NCBI GenBank assembly: GCA_016793465.1
Contig: JAEUJW010000065.1
Span: 17,636 to 81,635 of the forward strand
Source: Myxococcales bacterium
Lineage (GTDB): Bacteria; Myxococcota; Polyangia; Nannocystales; Nannocystaceae
Reading direction: 5' to 3'
DNA length: 64,000 bases
The notes beneath the pieces were generated by a model. The model ran no database searches and was not told the DNA's origin. It saw only the letters and a program-made list of their open reading frames with translations. This document shows, one piece after another, positions 25,237 to 35,402 of the stretch (position 1 is its first letter; each line of letters begins with the position of its first letter). A program made the position numbers and the translations under genes.

Positions 25237-26587
25237 CGCGCTCGCGGGCCCCGGGTCGGCGGTCCTCGGCGGGGCGGCGGGCGCGGACGCGCTTCTTGCG
25301 GCGCTTGCGGGGCGGGCCGAGGTCGTCTTGTTCGGCCTGCAGGGCGCCGGCGCCGGCGCCCGCGAGGCGCTGCCAGTGCAGCAGCTCGGAGCCGTCGCTG
25401 TTGCGGGCCTTGACCGAGAGGCCGAGGAACACGAGGGCGTCGTGGAAGTACTGGCGCTGCACGAGCGAGGGCCGGCGCTTCTTGCGGGAGGCGGCCTCGA
25501 CCATGCGGCGGTGGGCCATGAGGATCTGGCGCGCGAGCTCGCGGTCGCGGCGGGCGATGCCGAGGGCGCTGCAGATCGGGAGCATGAGCTCGTCGATGCG
25601 CTGGTCGAGGCCCTGGCGCGACGAGGTCATCCACGTGTCGTCGATCAGCGGGGCGAACAGCACGGCCAGCAGCACGCCGTTGCCGGCGATCTGGTGGGTC
25701 GCGCCGGTGTACTCGTCGAGCGCGCCGAGCAGGTCCCACAGCAGGCGGCTCGGCTGGCCGGGCAGCGAGCGGGCCGGGCTGACGAGGCCGTGCGCGGGCG
25801 GCTCGGCCGGGTTGTTGGCCGGGGGCGGCGGCGACGGCAGGCGGGCGTAGAGCTCGAGGTAGCTCGGCATGATGTGCTGCACGAGCTGGCACTCGAGCAT
25901 GAGCTCGAAGCTGCGGCGGGCCGCGCCGCCGCGCATGAGCTTGTAAATCTCCTCGAGCACGCGGGCGCGCGAGCACTTGTTGATGTCCTGGACGGTGGCG
26001 AGCAGGGCCTGCCAGGTGCCGACCTCGACGGTGAAGTCGAGGCGGGCGGCGAACTTGATCGCGCGGATCATCCGCACGGGGTCCTCCTGGAAGCGGAGGA
26101 CGGGGTCGCCGATGGTGCGGATGACGCCGCGGTCGAGGTCGGCGAGGCCGTCGACGAAGTCGACGATGGTGTCGTCGTCGAGGTCGTAGAACAGGCCGTT
26201 GATGGTGAAGTCGCGGCGGCGGGCGTCGTCCTCGACCGTGCCCCACTCGTTGTCGTGGGTGATCAGCGGGTCGTCTTCGGAGGTGATCGGGGTGGTGCGA
26301 AACGTGCTGGTCTCGATCACCTTGGGGCCGAAGAATACGTGCGCGAGCTTGAAGCGGCGGCCGATGATGCGGCAGTTGCGAAACGTGCGGCGGATGTTCT
26401 CCGGGGTGGCGCTGGTGGCCACGTCGAAGTCCTTGGGGCGGCGCTTCAGGTACAGGTCGCGCACGCAGCCGCCGACCAAGTAGGCCTCGAACCCCCCCGC
26501 GACCAGCTTGCGCACGACCTTGAGCGCGTCGGGATCCACATCCTTGAGGGAAATGGCGCCTCTCGTCCCTGATTTTCCGTCGGCCAT
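25226..26587 (-). CDS. pcnB: poly(A) polymerase I / CCA-adding enzyme family nucleotidyltransferase
   Basis: The protein has 454 residues from the ATG at 26587, which has AGGAG 12 bases upstream; the frame runs to 26764. It has the class II polymerase-beta head motif GGCVRDLYLKRRPKDFDVAT with the two metal aspartates, FRNCRIIGRRFKLAHVFFG (the PcnB-type RRFRLAHV segment), RRRDFTINGLFYD and the basic C-terminal tail RKRRKKRVRARR. These features favour poly(A) polymerase I, which adds 3' poly(A) tails that target RNA for decay, over a CCA enzyme. It is cotranscribed with the following methyltransferase. Confidence 0.87.
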   Translation of the reverse strand: MADGKSGTRGAISLKDVDPDALKVVRKLVAGGFEAYLVGGCVRDLYLKRRPKDFDVATSATPENIRRTFRNCRIIGRRFKLAHVFFGPKVIETSTFRTTPITSEDDPLITHDNEWGTVEDDARRRDFTINGLFYDLDDDTIVDFVDGLADLDRGVIRTIGDPVLRFQEDPVRMIRAIKFAARLDFTVEVGTWQALLATVQDINKCSRARVLEEIYKLMRGGAARRSFELMLECQLVQHIMPSYLELYARLPSPPPPANNPAEPPAHGLVSPARSLPGQPSRLLWDLLGALDEYTGATHQIAGNGVLLAVLFAPLIDDTWMTSSRQGLDQRIDELMLPICSALGIARRDRELARQILMAHRRMVEAASRKKRRPSLVQRQYFHDALVFLGLSVKARNSDGSELLHWQRLAGAGAGALQAEQDDLGPPRKRRKKRVRARRPAEDRRPGARERDGG

Positions 26588-26841
26588 GCTTTTGCTGGGC
26601 TCCTGTAACACATCTCGCCGCGAGCCCGCCGAAACCTCGCGTGTGTGGCCGCCCACCAGGAATTCGGGCGACGCGCCGTGACGGGGATGAGGCCGGACGA
26701 CGGGATGGCAACCCCGGAAAAATGCGCAAGTCCGCGCGGTTTGTTCAGTGGTCTCGGCCGCCACTTGATCCCATCCAGATAAAGCGCGGCGTTGACTCAG
26801 CGCGATACGGAGAGCAGTTTACTGAACAGACGGACAAGCTG

Positions 26842-27660
26842 ATGAGCACCGGATTCCAGACGCTTCAGGTCACCTCCTCGTGCACGGGCCTCCATGTGCT
26901 GCTCGGGCCGCGTCAGGCCGGGTCTTCGGACGGCCTGGAGCTCGGCCTGGCCTCGCTGATCGCCGAGCACGAGGCCTCGGGTGAGCCGGTCACCACCGTC
27001 AGCCTGCGCCTCCAGCGGGCCGAGGACGCGTTCTGGGCCATGACGGCGCTGCGCTGGCTGTCGGCCCACGGGCGCCGGGTCATCCTCCGGACCGCGAAGG
27101 TGATGCCGAAGCCGCTGGTCCTGGCCGCCCGCGACTGCGGGGCCACCGTCGTGCTCGAAATGGCGCACAGCAAGCTCGAGGTCCAGCGGGCCCTGCTCGG
27201 GGCCGAGGCGGACGCGGCGCCGGCGCTGTTGCTGCAGGCGCAGCACCTGCGGCGGCTGGGGGTCGGGGTCGCGGTGCAGCTCGGGCCGCTGGTCGCGGGG
27301 CTGCACGACCGGCCGGGGCAGATCGACGGGCTGGTGCGGCACATCGCGGCGGCCGACATCCACGACGTGCACCTCGGCGTGGCTCGCCTGACGCCGGAGC
27401 GCCTGCAGTCGCTGCTCGCGGCGCTCGACGTCGAGGGCGCGTTCGAGGTCCAGCGGCGCTACGGCGTCACCACGAGCACGGGCTCGTGGCGGCTGTCGGC
27501 GCTGGCGGCCAACAACCTCCGCGAGGGCGCGCGCACGGTGGTGCAAGGCGAGGGCCTGGTGGTCGACGGCTGCGGCTGCGCGGCCCACTGCCACCTCGAT
27601 CTGGCGGAGCGGCGCGCCTACGTGGCGGTCCAGGGCCCCGAGCTGTTCGCGGAGGCGTGA
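26842..27660 (+). CDS. radical-SAM-like barrel protein lacking the CxxxCxxC motif
   Basis: The protein has 272 residues from the ATG at 26842; the longer frame to 26641 overlaps the pcnB start region. The central part (RRVILRTAKVMPKPLVLAARDCG, with segments such as VVLEMAHSKLEVQRAL, GVGVAVQLGPLVAGL and DIHDVHLGVARLTPERL) follows the strand/helix order of the second half of radical-SAM barrels of the spore-photoproduct-lyase type. The iron-sulfur motif CxxxCxxC is absent. A Cys/His cluster sits instead at the C-terminus (DGCGCAAHCHLD). It may be a degenerate or repurposed radical-SAM protein; no function is assigned. The similarity is my reading of the pattern, not a search result. Confidence 0.5.
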   Translation: MSTGFQTLQVTSSCTGLHVLLGPRQAGSSDGLELGLASLIAEHEASGEPVTTVSLRLQRAEDAFWAMTALRWLSAHGRRVILRTAKVMPKPLVLAARDCGATVVLEMAHSKLEVQRALLGAEADAAPALLLQAQHLRRLGVGVAVQLGPLVAGLHDRPGQIDGLVRHIAAADIHDVHLGVARLTPERLQSLLAALDVEGAFEVQRRYGVTTSTGSWRLSALAANNLREGARTVVQGEGLVVDGCGCAAHCHLDLAERRAYVAVQGPELFAEA

Positions 27661-27794
27661 TTCACATGACGATCATCGGCAAGCGATACACGCGGATCCT
27701 CCGCGGGCGTCACGGGCTCGCGCCGCTCGACATGCGGGGCGTCACCTTGACGGGAGAGGCGCTGGCGGGGATGCGGGTGATCTCGACGGAGCGC

Positions 27795-27917
27795 TCAGGT
27801 GGCGCCGTCGGTCTCGTCCGAGTCGTCGAGCTGCTGGACCGTATTGATACAAGCCATGCTTCCGGCGGCGATCATCAAGGCACCGAGGAGGAGCAGGGTA
27901 AAGAATTTACGGTTCAT
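27795..27917 (-). CDS. small 40-residue lipoprotein
   Basis: MNRKFFTLLLLGALMIAAG is followed by the lipobox SMAC and then an acidic tail ending DDSDETDGAT. The two-lysine/arginine n-region, hydrophobic core and lipobox make a convincing lipoprotein signal, leaving about 18 mature residues. It overlaps the end of the TMTC-like gene by 11 bases and is the last gene of that minus-strand operon. The mature peptide is probably too short for an enzyme and may be an accessory or anchoring subunit. Codon use here is less GC-biased than in its neighbours. Confidence 0.65.
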   Translation of the reverse strand: MNRKFFTLLLLGALMIAAGSMACINTVQQLDDSDETDGAT

Positions 27918-29904
27918 CCGCGAAAACTCCGACGAGGTCTGCGAACCTTACCATGGTTGGGGCGTAGAGCCGCAAGGCGTCTCGATGCCGCGCTATGAGC
28001 GCGGTCCGATCGACGGGGTCCGCGGCCAACCAGGTCTGGGTGTTGGCGGCGACGAGGTCACGGACCTCGAGCGGACGTCCGAGGTCGAGGAGCAGCGCGA
28101 CGTGGCCGAGGAGCGGCTCTCCGCGTTCGGGCGCGAGGGCCAGCGCCCGCTGGTAGTGCTGGGCGGCCCGCTGCGGCTCTCCGAGGCGGTGGAAGATCTG
28201 CCCGGCGACGTCGTGCAGCTCCGGTGAGTACGGGTAGGCCGAAAGACCGCGATCGAGGGCGTCCAGGGCCAGGCGGCGGCGTTCGGCGTCGCCGCGGCGC
28301 GGGAGGTCGAGGCTGGTCTGGGCCAGGCCGGCGAAGATGCGGGCGTTGCGGTCGGGGCTGACGGCCAGAGCGGCGGCGAAGCGGCGGTGGGCCTCGTCCC
28401 AGTCCTCGGCGGCGGCGGCGAGGCGGGCGAAGCACAGCTGCGGGAGCTCGTAGGTCGGGTCGAGGCGCTCGGCGAAGGTGCAGTGCGCGCCGGCGAGGGC
28501 CCGCTGGACGGCCTGCTTGTCGCGGCCCTGGGCGGCGCCGAGGTTGGCGATCAGCAGCTCGCCCATGACTGCGTGGGCGCGGGCCGAGCCGGGGGCCCGC
28601 TGGAGGGCGATGGTCCACAGCGCGGTGTTGCTGCGGTAGGTGAAGCCGGCGCCGACCAGCACGGCGCCCTGGACGACGGCGAAGGCGGCGACCGGGGCCA
28701 GCCAGAGCGCGGGCTGGCCGAAGCGGGCGGCGAGGCGGCGGCCGGCGATCAACAGCAGGGCGGCGAGGCCGAGGCAGACCGCGACGCTCGGCAGATACAT
28801 GAAACGGTCAGCGCGCATGTTGGGCATGGCGGCGAGGTTGCTGGTCGGCAGGGCGAGGGCGAAGGCGCCGAGGATCGTCAGGGCGAGCAGCGGTCGGCGG
28901 CGGGTCTGCGCCAGGCCGGCGGCGAACAGGGCCAGCAGGGCGGCGGCGGAGAGCGCGGTGGCGGGCTCGGTCCAGGCGGCGCCGCGGTCGACGTACTCGG
29001 GCGAGAGGCCGAGCGGGACCAGCATCTGCTGGAGGTAGCCGAGGTGGATCTGCGTCGACATGGCCAGGACCGGGCCGAGGCCGTCGCGGGTGACCTGGAG
29101 GCGGAGGTTGGCGGGGCCGTAGGGGTCTACCTGTCCGTAAAGCCAGGTGGTGTGGGCGAGGGTCGCGGCGGCGCCGGCGAGCAGCACGAGGCCGAGCAGG
29201 ACGACGCGGCGCCGCGGCGGGCGCGGGGCCCACGGCGCGAGCCCTTCGGCGAGGACCCACAGCAGGGGGATCGCGGCGGCGCTCTGCTTGCACGCGCAGG
29301 CGGCCAGCGACAGGAGGAGGGCGAGCGGGGCGAACAGCGCGGGGCGCCGGCGGATCGCGGTCGAGGCGGCGAGGCAGGCGAGCAGGCCGAGCAGGGCGGC
29401 GAGCAGGTCCTCGCGGAAGGACACCACGGCGATGACCTCGGCGTGGATCGCCAGCAGGCCGAACACGGCGACGGTGGCGGCCCACAGCGCGAGCGGGGCG
29501 CCGAGGCGGCGCAGCCAGGCGGCCAGGGCGGCGCACGCTCCGAGGTGGAGGGCGATCGAGACGGCGTGGTGCAGCCGGGGGTCGAGGCCGAGCAGCTGGT
29601 AGGTGAGGGTGTCGAAGACGACGAGGCCGGGGCGGAAGGCGTCGGGGACGTTGCGGGCGACGGCCTCGGGGGTGAACAGCAGGCCGAGGTCGGCCGGGCT
29701 GCGGAGGAAGCCGTTGGTGACGATGGTCCAGCCGTCGTCGTAGACGAACCCGAAGCCGAGCTGGGGCAGCAGGACCACGCCGATCAGCGTGAGCAGCCCG
29801 GCCAGCACGACGCCCGGGCGCAGGCCCGCGAGCTCGAGGCCGGGTGGCGGATCGCCGGCCGCGGCGAGGCGGGGTGCGTCGCCCGGGCTCGCGGCGTCGG
29901 TCAT
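27907..29904 (-). CDS. TMTC-like membrane protein with C-terminal TPR repeats
   Basis: The protein has 665 residues. The N-terminal ~430 contain about ten to twelve membrane helices, with an Asp-Asp motif after the first helix (FVYDDGWTIVTNGFLRSP), as in GT-C transferases. The C-terminal ~200 residues hold TPR-like helical pairs (for example ALDALDRGLSAYPYSPELHD and AAQHYQRALALAPERGEP). This is the layout of TMTC-type O-mannosyltransferase relatives found in bacteria. The ATG at 29904 lies four bases after the previous stop. It is the third gene of an operon of lipoproteins, so it may glycosylate or assemble those; this is inference. Confidence 0.75.
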   Translation of the reverse strand: MTDAASPGDAPRLAAAGDPPPGLELAGLRPGVVLAGLLTLIGVVLLPQLGFGFVYDDGWTIVTNGFLRSPADLGLLFTPEAVARNVPDAFRPGLVVFDTLTYQLLGLDPRLHHAVSIALHLGACAALAAWLRRLGAPLALWAATVAVFGLLAIHAEVIAVVSFREDLLAALLGLLACLAASTAIRRRPALFAPLALLLSLAACACKQSAAAIPLLWVLAEGLAPWAPRPPRRRVVLLGLVLLAGAAATLAHTTWLYGQVDPYGPANLRLQVTRDGLGPVLAMSTQIHLGYLQQMLVPLGLSPEYVDRGAAWTEPATALSAAALLALFAAGLAQTRRRPLLALTILGAFALALPTSNLAAMPNMRADRFMYLPSVAVCLGLAALLLIAGRRLAARFGQPALWLAPVAAFAVVQGAVLVGAGFTYRSNTALWTIALQRAPGSARAHAVMGELLIANLGAAQGRDKQAVQRALAGAHCTFAERLDPTYELPQLCFARLAAAAEDWDEAHRRFAAALAVSPDRNARIFAGLAQTSLDLPRRGDAERRRLALDALDRGLSAYPYSPELHDVAGQIFHRLGEPQRAAQHYQRALALAPERGEPLLGHVALLLDLGRPLEVRDLVAANTQTWLAADPVDRTALIARHRDALRLYAPTMVRFADLVGVFADEP

Positions 29905-29908
29905 CGGT

Positions 29909-30466
29909 CTACTTGTTGTCGGCGTTCTGGCAGCGGCCGGGCGGGGCGGTGTCGCGTCGCTTCTTGGGGGCGAGCGGGCCGCAGTTGGTCCAGTCGTAGC
30001 CGTAGGTGGTGATGGCCAGGACGGCGCCGACCACGGTGATCACGGCGCCGGCGATCGAGGCCTTGTTGAGGGCGGCGCCGCGCGACTCGAGCGAGCGGGC
30101 GTCGTCGGCGGCGATGTTGCTGTGGTAGCCGTTGTAGAGCTGGCGCTGGGTGGCGTAGGCGGCGGAGCCGGTGGCGATCGTGCCGACGCCGCCGACCGCG
30201 GTCAGGCCGATGCCGAGCCAGAAGAGGATGGGGGTGACCGGGCGCTTGCGCTGGACGTCGGCCCGCGGCTGGTCGGCGGGGCGCGGCTCGGCCGGCTGGT
30301 TGCGCAGCTCGTAGCCGTTGCGCACGGCCATGTTGCCGACCATGAGCCGGCTGTCGAGCGCGCGCGTGGGCGAGGGGGCTTCGAACGCGGCGCAGGCGGT
30401 CGTCAGCGCGAGGCCGGCGACGAGGACGGCCCGCCCGAGGGGCCGTGATGGGCGCTGGGTGGTCAT
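29909..30466 (-). CDS. lipoprotein with two glycine-rich membrane segments
   Basis: The protein has 185 residues. The signal MTTQRPSRPLGRAVLVAGLALTTAC has an acceptable lipobox. Two Gly/Ala-rich hydrophobic segments follow (FWLGIGLTAVGGVGTIATGSA and IAGAVITVVGAVLAITTYG), separated by a polar loop, then a short basic/Cys-containing tail. This layout is common in myxobacterial membrane proteins of unknown role. The start overlaps the upstream gene's stop as ATGA. It belongs to the same operon as the Cys-rich lipoprotein and the TMTC-like protein. Confidence 0.68.
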   Translation of the reverse strand: MTTQRPSRPLGRAVLVAGLALTTACAAFEAPSPTRALDSRLMVGNMAVRNGYELRNQPAEPRPADQPRADVQRKRPVTPILFWLGIGLTAVGGVGTIATGSAAYATQRQLYNGYHSNIAADDARSLESRGAALNKASIAGAVITVVGAVLAITTYGYDWTNCGPLAPKKRRDTAPPGRCQNADNK

Positions 30467-31335
30467 CCGCCGGATCCTTCGCTGGTGTCGCCCGTGGTCT
30501 CGCCGGTGGTGGCGCCCGTCGCGGGGGTGCAGTAGCCGAAGACCTCGTCGCAGTCGAAGCCGTCGGGGCAGTCGACGGCGTCCTCGCCGAGGCAGCTCCG
30601 CTGGCAGATGCCGAAGCTGGGCATGCAGACCTGCATGTCGGGGCACGGCTCGCCGTCGGGGTCGCAGGTCGCCAGGCAGGCGGACAGGCCGCCGATGCCC
30701 AGGCAGATGGTGCCCTCGTCGCAGGGGGTGGCGTCGGGGTTGTCGCAGCCGGGCAGGCAGATGGCGTCCTGGCAGTAGGAGCCGGCCGGGCAGGGCTCCG
30801 CGTCGTCGTCGTCGCAGCGGATGCCGCAGAAGCCGGCGCCCTCGGGGAAGGCGCTGACGTCGACGCCGCCCATGCCGGAGAACAGGTCGGGGTCGATGCT
30901 GCCCTTCTCGATCGGGAGGCAGCGCTGGGGGGCGGTGCAGAAGTCGTCGTTCGAGTCGAAGTTGTACTTGTCGTACGCGTCCGTCCCGCAGGTGTTGGCG
31001 CAGCGGCCGTTGAGGCAGAAGTTGAAGCCGGAGGCCGGGGGGCAGTCGTCCTGGACGGTGTAGAAGTCGCAGGTGAACTCGCAGAGGCCGGCGACGCAGG
31101 TCTGGCGGTAGCCGACGCCCTTGTCGGGGTCGGCGACGACCTCCTCGGAGTCGCAGCCCTCGATCAGGCCCTTGGCGTCGGCCATGGGGACGAGGGCGCC
31201 CGCGCAGGTGCGGGCGAGGCAGTCGGCGTCCGACTCGCAGGAATAGCGGAAGCCGGGGGCCGGGGCGGGCTTGAGGAAACAACCCCCGGCGACCCCGGAC
31301 ATGAACGCGACGGCGGCGAAGAGCAGGCGACGCAT
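30463..31335 (-). CDS. cysteine-rich lipoprotein
   Basis: The protein has 290 residues. The signal MRRLLFAAVAFMSGVAGGC has a lipobox (AGGC, Cys ~19). The mature part is packed with cysteines in EGF-like or DUF-type spacing (ESDADCLARTCAG, CDDDDAEPCPAGSYCQDAIC, CPDGFDCDEVFGYC) and ends in a Thr/Gly/Ser-rich tail. Extracellular Cys-rich, Ca-binding-looking modules of this kind are frequent in myxobacterial surface proteins. It is the first gene of the four-gene operon 31335 to 27795, with ATGA overlap to the next gene. Confidence 0.78.
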   Translation of the reverse strand: MRRLLFAAVAFMSGVAGGCFLKPAPAPGFRYSCESDADCLARTCAGALVPMADAKGLIEGCDSEEVVADPDKGVGYRQTCVAGLCEFTCDFYTVQDDCPPASGFNFCLNGRCANTCGTDAYDKYNFDSNDDFCTAPQRCLPIEKGSIDPDLFSGMGGVDVSAFPEGAGFCGIRCDDDDAEPCPAGSYCQDAICLPGCDNPDATPCDEGTICLGIGGLSACLATCDPDGEPCPDMQVCMPSFGICQRSCLGEDAVDCPDGFDCDEVFGYCTPATGATTGETTGDTSEGSGG

Positions 31336-31698
31336 GGCGGAGGTCCGGCTTATAGCAGCGCCCGACGGGAAGGTGCAGACGACGCAGGGAACGGCGTCAC
31401 CAGGGGACGACCGCGAGGCGCGAGGATGCGCACGGTGACCGCGGCCCCGGGCGCAGAGCCCGGCCTGTCGCGGTCCACGGCGTGGGCGCGAGGGCGGGGC
31501 GCCGGCGCGGCGATCGGAGCAGGCTCACGCGGGCAGGGGGGCGGCGAGTTGCCGGGGTGGCCTCGTGCGTGTTACACGGCCGCCCCGTAACCCAATCCAC
31601 ATGCCCGTGGAGGGTCCGTGGCGTGCCGCGGCGAGCAGATCGCCCGGTGGATCGGACCCGACGAACCGGGCAGAGGCACCAACGCCAGGACGAGACAC
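31336..31698. other. 363-base divergent intergenic region ahead of rpsB
   Basis: This separates the minus-strand lipoprotein operon from rpsB and must hold both promoters. I see no convincing -35/-10 pair and no gene. An AGGACGAG stretch (31687-31694) could serve as the rpsB ribosome binding site. Confidence 0.4.
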
Positions 31699-32619
31699 AT
31701 GCAAGCAGAAGCATCCCAGAGCGAGATCCACCAGGCCCTCGAGATGAGCGACGGCCAGCGCATCATCACCGTCCGCCAGCTGCTCGAGGCCGGCGTGCAC
31801 TTCGGTCACCGCACCGAGCGCTGGAACCCGCGCATGAAGCCGTACATCTACGGCGCGCGCAACGGCATCCACATCATCGACCTGCAGCAGACGGCGCAGA
31901 TGTTCCGCCGCGCCTACGCGTTCATCCGCCAGACCACGGCCGAGGGCAAGCCGGTGCTGTTCGTCGGCACCAAGAAGCAGGCCGCCGACGTGATGGTGGC
32001 CGAGGCCCAGCGGGCCGGGCAGTTCTTCGTGTGCAGCCGCTGGCTCGGCGGCACCCTGACCAACTGGACGACGGTCCGGCAGTCGGTCGACAAGCTCCGC
32101 GGCATCGAGCGCATGAGCCAGGACGGCACCTACGAGCAGATCACCAAGAAGGAGGCGCTGATGCTCGAGCGCAAGCGCGGCAAGCTCGAGCGCAACCTCG
32201 GCGGCATCAAGGACATGCCGAAGCTGCCGGGCGCGGTGTTCGTGATCGACCCGGTCAAGGAGCACATCGCCGTGGTCGAGGCCAACCGCCTGAAGATCCC
32301 GGTGGTCGCGGTCGCCGACACCAACGCCGACCCGCGGCTCATCCAGTACGTGATCCCGGGCAACGACGACGCCATCCGCGCGATCAAGCTGTTCTGCACG
32401 CGCATCGGCGACGCCTGCCTCGAGGGCACCAAGCTCGGCAAGGCCCGCGCGATCAACGACAACGACCAGGGCCGCGACCCCGAGCCGATCCGCGTCACCA
32501 CCGGCGGCGACGGCCCGCGCGTGGAGATCGTCTCCCGCCGCACGCAGCTCCCGCAGCCCGAGGCCGCCGCTTCCCCCGAGGAAGACGCGCCCGCCACGAC
32601 CTTCGACTCCGAGGACTGA
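31699..32619 (+). CDS. rpsB: 30S ribosomal protein uS2
   Basis: The protein has 306 residues with the clear S2 fold: [58 protein letters not shown], and [14 protein letters not shown] with [12 protein letters not shown]. The C-terminal ~45 residues are a charged Pro/Glu-rich extension beyond the usual ~250. ATG at 31699 was chosen; another at 31744 would remove 15 residues. The standard rpsB-tsf-pyrH-frr order follows, the conserved translation and nucleotide block of many bacteria. It has no AT-rich codon clusters, unlike pyrH and frr. Confidence 0.96.
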   Translation: MQAEASQSEIHQALEMSDGQRIITVRQLLEAGVHFGHRTERWNPRMKPYIYGARNGIHIIDLQQTAQMFRRAYAFIRQTTAEGKPVLFVGTKKQAADVMVAEAQRAGQFFVCSRWLGGTLTNWTTVRQSVDKLRGIERMSQDGTYEQITKKEALMLERKRGKLERNLGGIKDMPKLPGAVFVIDPVKEHIAVVEANRLKIPVVAVADTNADPRLIQYVIPGNDDAIRAIKLFCTRIGDACLEGTKLGKARAINDNDQGRDPEPIRVTTGGDGPRVEIVSRRTQLPQPEAAASPEEDAPATTFDSED

Positions 32620-32628
32620 GAGAACACC

Positions 32629-33291
<663 letters not shown>

Positions 33292-33301
33292 AGAGACGAG
33301 A

Positions 33302-33325
33302 CGAGGGGCGCCGCGGCGCCCCTCG
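33302..33325 (+). terminator. palindromic terminator hairpin after tsf
   Basis: A perfect palindrome of 24 bases (arms CGAGGGGCGCC / GGCGCCCCTCG) starts about ten bases after the tsf stop and is followed by GCCGTTT. It is very stable and has a short T run, so it is probably a partial or full terminator between tsf and pyrH. Confidence 0.65.
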
Positions 33326-33374
33326 CCGTTTGGGCCGCCGGCGCGGCCCGACCTGTGCGCTTCATAACTTTTGA

Positions 33375-34145
<771 letters not shown>

Positions 34146-34203
34146 TGAGACCTCGCCCCCGCACGGGGCCCGCACACGACAACAGCAGGAAGGACCAGCA
34201 CGT

Positions 34204-34758
34204 ATGGACGAGGCACTCGAATTGGCGAAGGACGGCATGGACTCGGCGCTCGACCGCCTGCGCAAGGGCCTGGCGAAGATCCGCGCCGGTCGGGCCAACC
34301 CGGCCATGCTCGACGACATCCGCGTCGACAGCTACGGCTCGATGATGCCGCTCAACCAGGTGGCGACCGTCAGCGTCGGCGACGCGCGGCTTTTAATTAT
34401 TAAGCCGTGGGACCGCAACAACATCCCGGCGATCGAGAAGGCGGTCAACGCGGCCAACCTGGGGATCAACCCGCAGAGCGACGGCATCGTCATCCGCCTG
34501 GCGATCCCCCCGCTGACCGAGGAGCGCCGCCGCGGCCTCGTCAAGCAGGTCAAAGAGGTCTCCGAGGAGGCGAAGGTGGCGATCCGCCAGTCTCGCCGCG
34601 AGAGCAACGAGCTGCTCAAGGAGTCCGAGAAGGGCCGCGAGATCTCCGAGGACCAGCTGAAGAAGGGCCTCGAGAAGGTCCAGGAGATCCACGACAAATT
34701 CATCAAGCAGGTCGACGAGATCACGGCGAAGAAGGAAGCCGAGATCATGGAGGTCTGA
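34204..34758 (+). CDS. frr: ribosome recycling factor
   Basis: The protein has 184 residues, the normal length, and contains GLAKIRAGRANPAMLDDI, YGSMMPLNQVATVSV, the PWDRNNIPAIEKA segment and the PPLTEERRRGLVKQVK motif. It splits post-termination ribosomes together with EF-G. It is the last gene of the rpsB block. An AT-rich cluster CTT TTA ATT ATT AAG (34390-34404) encodes Leu-Leu-Ile-Ile-Lys. Confidence 0.96.
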   Translation: MDEALELAKDGMDSALDRLRKGLAKIRAGRANPAMLDDIRVDSYGSMMPLNQVATVSVGDARLLIIKPWDRNNIPAIEKAVNAANLGINPQSDGIVIRLAIPPLTEERRRGLVKQVKEVSEEAKVAIRQSRRESNELLKESEKGREISEDQLKKGLEKVQEIHDKFIKQVDEITAKKEAEIMEV

Positions 34759-34784
34759 GACGTCTCGCCGGATCGGCGGACGAC

Positions 34785-34815
34785 GGGCGGCGCCGCGGAC
34801 CACGCGACGCCGCCC
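34785..34815 (+). terminator. terminator-like hairpin after frr
   Basis: An eight-bp GC stem (GGGCGGCG / CGCCGCCC) with a 15-base loop lies 27 bases after the frr stop and is followed by AT-rich GCAATTTAAAAATAAG. The tail is A- rather than T-rich on this strand. Confidence 0.45.
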
Positions 34816-34984
34816 GCAGCAATTTAAAAATAAGATCGTGCGGCCCGGCGCGGCGGTGAAGTTTTGTGAACGCCGGGCATCACCTCGGACATGACAGCGG
34901 CGGCCTGACCGAGTGCGTGACGGTTTGGCACGCGGCGGCTCGCGGGTCTGCGGGTGGACGTCGTGATGTCGCGGGCTTGGGCGC

Positions 34985-35000
34985 TGGCACGTGGCCTGCT
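34985..35000 (+). promoter_or_regulatory. sigma-54-type -24/-12 promoter candidate
   Basis: TGGCAC-N5-CTGCT has one mismatch to TGGCAC-N5-TTGCW. It lies 28 bases before the ATG at 35013, so a transcript starting at the usual distance would have almost no leader. Confidence 0.4.
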
Positions 35001-35012
35001 CCGCGACCGGTG

Positions 35013-35174
35013 ATGGCGAACCATGAAATGTCGGAGATCCTGGTCGGGCTGCGTCGTGTGGCCGTGCGGCGCGCGCGTCGGGTCCGGGCGCTGGTGTGTG
35101 GCGCCGTGACCGGCGCGGCGTTGCTCGCGCACACGCTCGTGCACGACGACGACCCGCGCGAGCGGCGGCGGTGA
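35013..35174 (+). CDS. possible small membrane-interacting protein, 53 aa
   Basis: This is a short frame, MANHEMSEILVGLRRVAVRR followed by a hydrophobic stretch (ALVCGAVTGAALLAHTLV) and an acidic/basic tail. It could be one amphipathic or membrane helix. The only support is this pattern and the sigma-54-like site just upstream; a longer GTG-started version from 34866 is less convincing. No family recognised. Confidence 0.35.
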   Translation: MANHEMSEILVGLRRVAVRRARRVRALVCGAVTGAALLAHTLVHDDDPRERRR

Positions 35175-35177
35175 GCG

Positions 35178-35402
35178 TCAGCGCCGCTGCAGGCGCTCGG
35201 CGAGCACGGCTGTGAGCACGGCGCGGACGGCCGGGCCGTCGAGGCCGCGGAGGTGGCCGAGCAGGGCGTCGGCGTGGCTCTGCAGGCCGACGCGGGCGAC
35301 CTCGACGGGCGTCAGCGGGAAGCGCCACTCGCCGCGGTGGAGCTGGGCGAGGGCGGTCTTCAGGGCCTCGGTCGGCACTGTCGTGAGGGCGAAGGTCGGC
35401 AT
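35178..35402 (-). CDS. small hypothetical protein, 74 aa
   Basis: A compact protein beginning MPTFALTTVPTEALKTALAQ, with LHRGEWRFPLTPVEVARVGL and a helical C-terminus ending AVLAERLQRR. The composition is balanced and gene-like, unlike the Arg-rich frame above it. There is no signal peptide. The family is not recognised; the size and helical pattern would suit a small regulatory or DNA/protein-binding factor, but nothing specific can be claimed. It is convergent with the small frame at 35013-35174, three bases away. Confidence 0.6.
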   Translation of the reverse strand: MPTFALTTVPTEALKTALAQLHRGEWRFPLTPVEVARVGLQSHADALLGHLRGLDGPAVRAVLTAVLAERLQRR

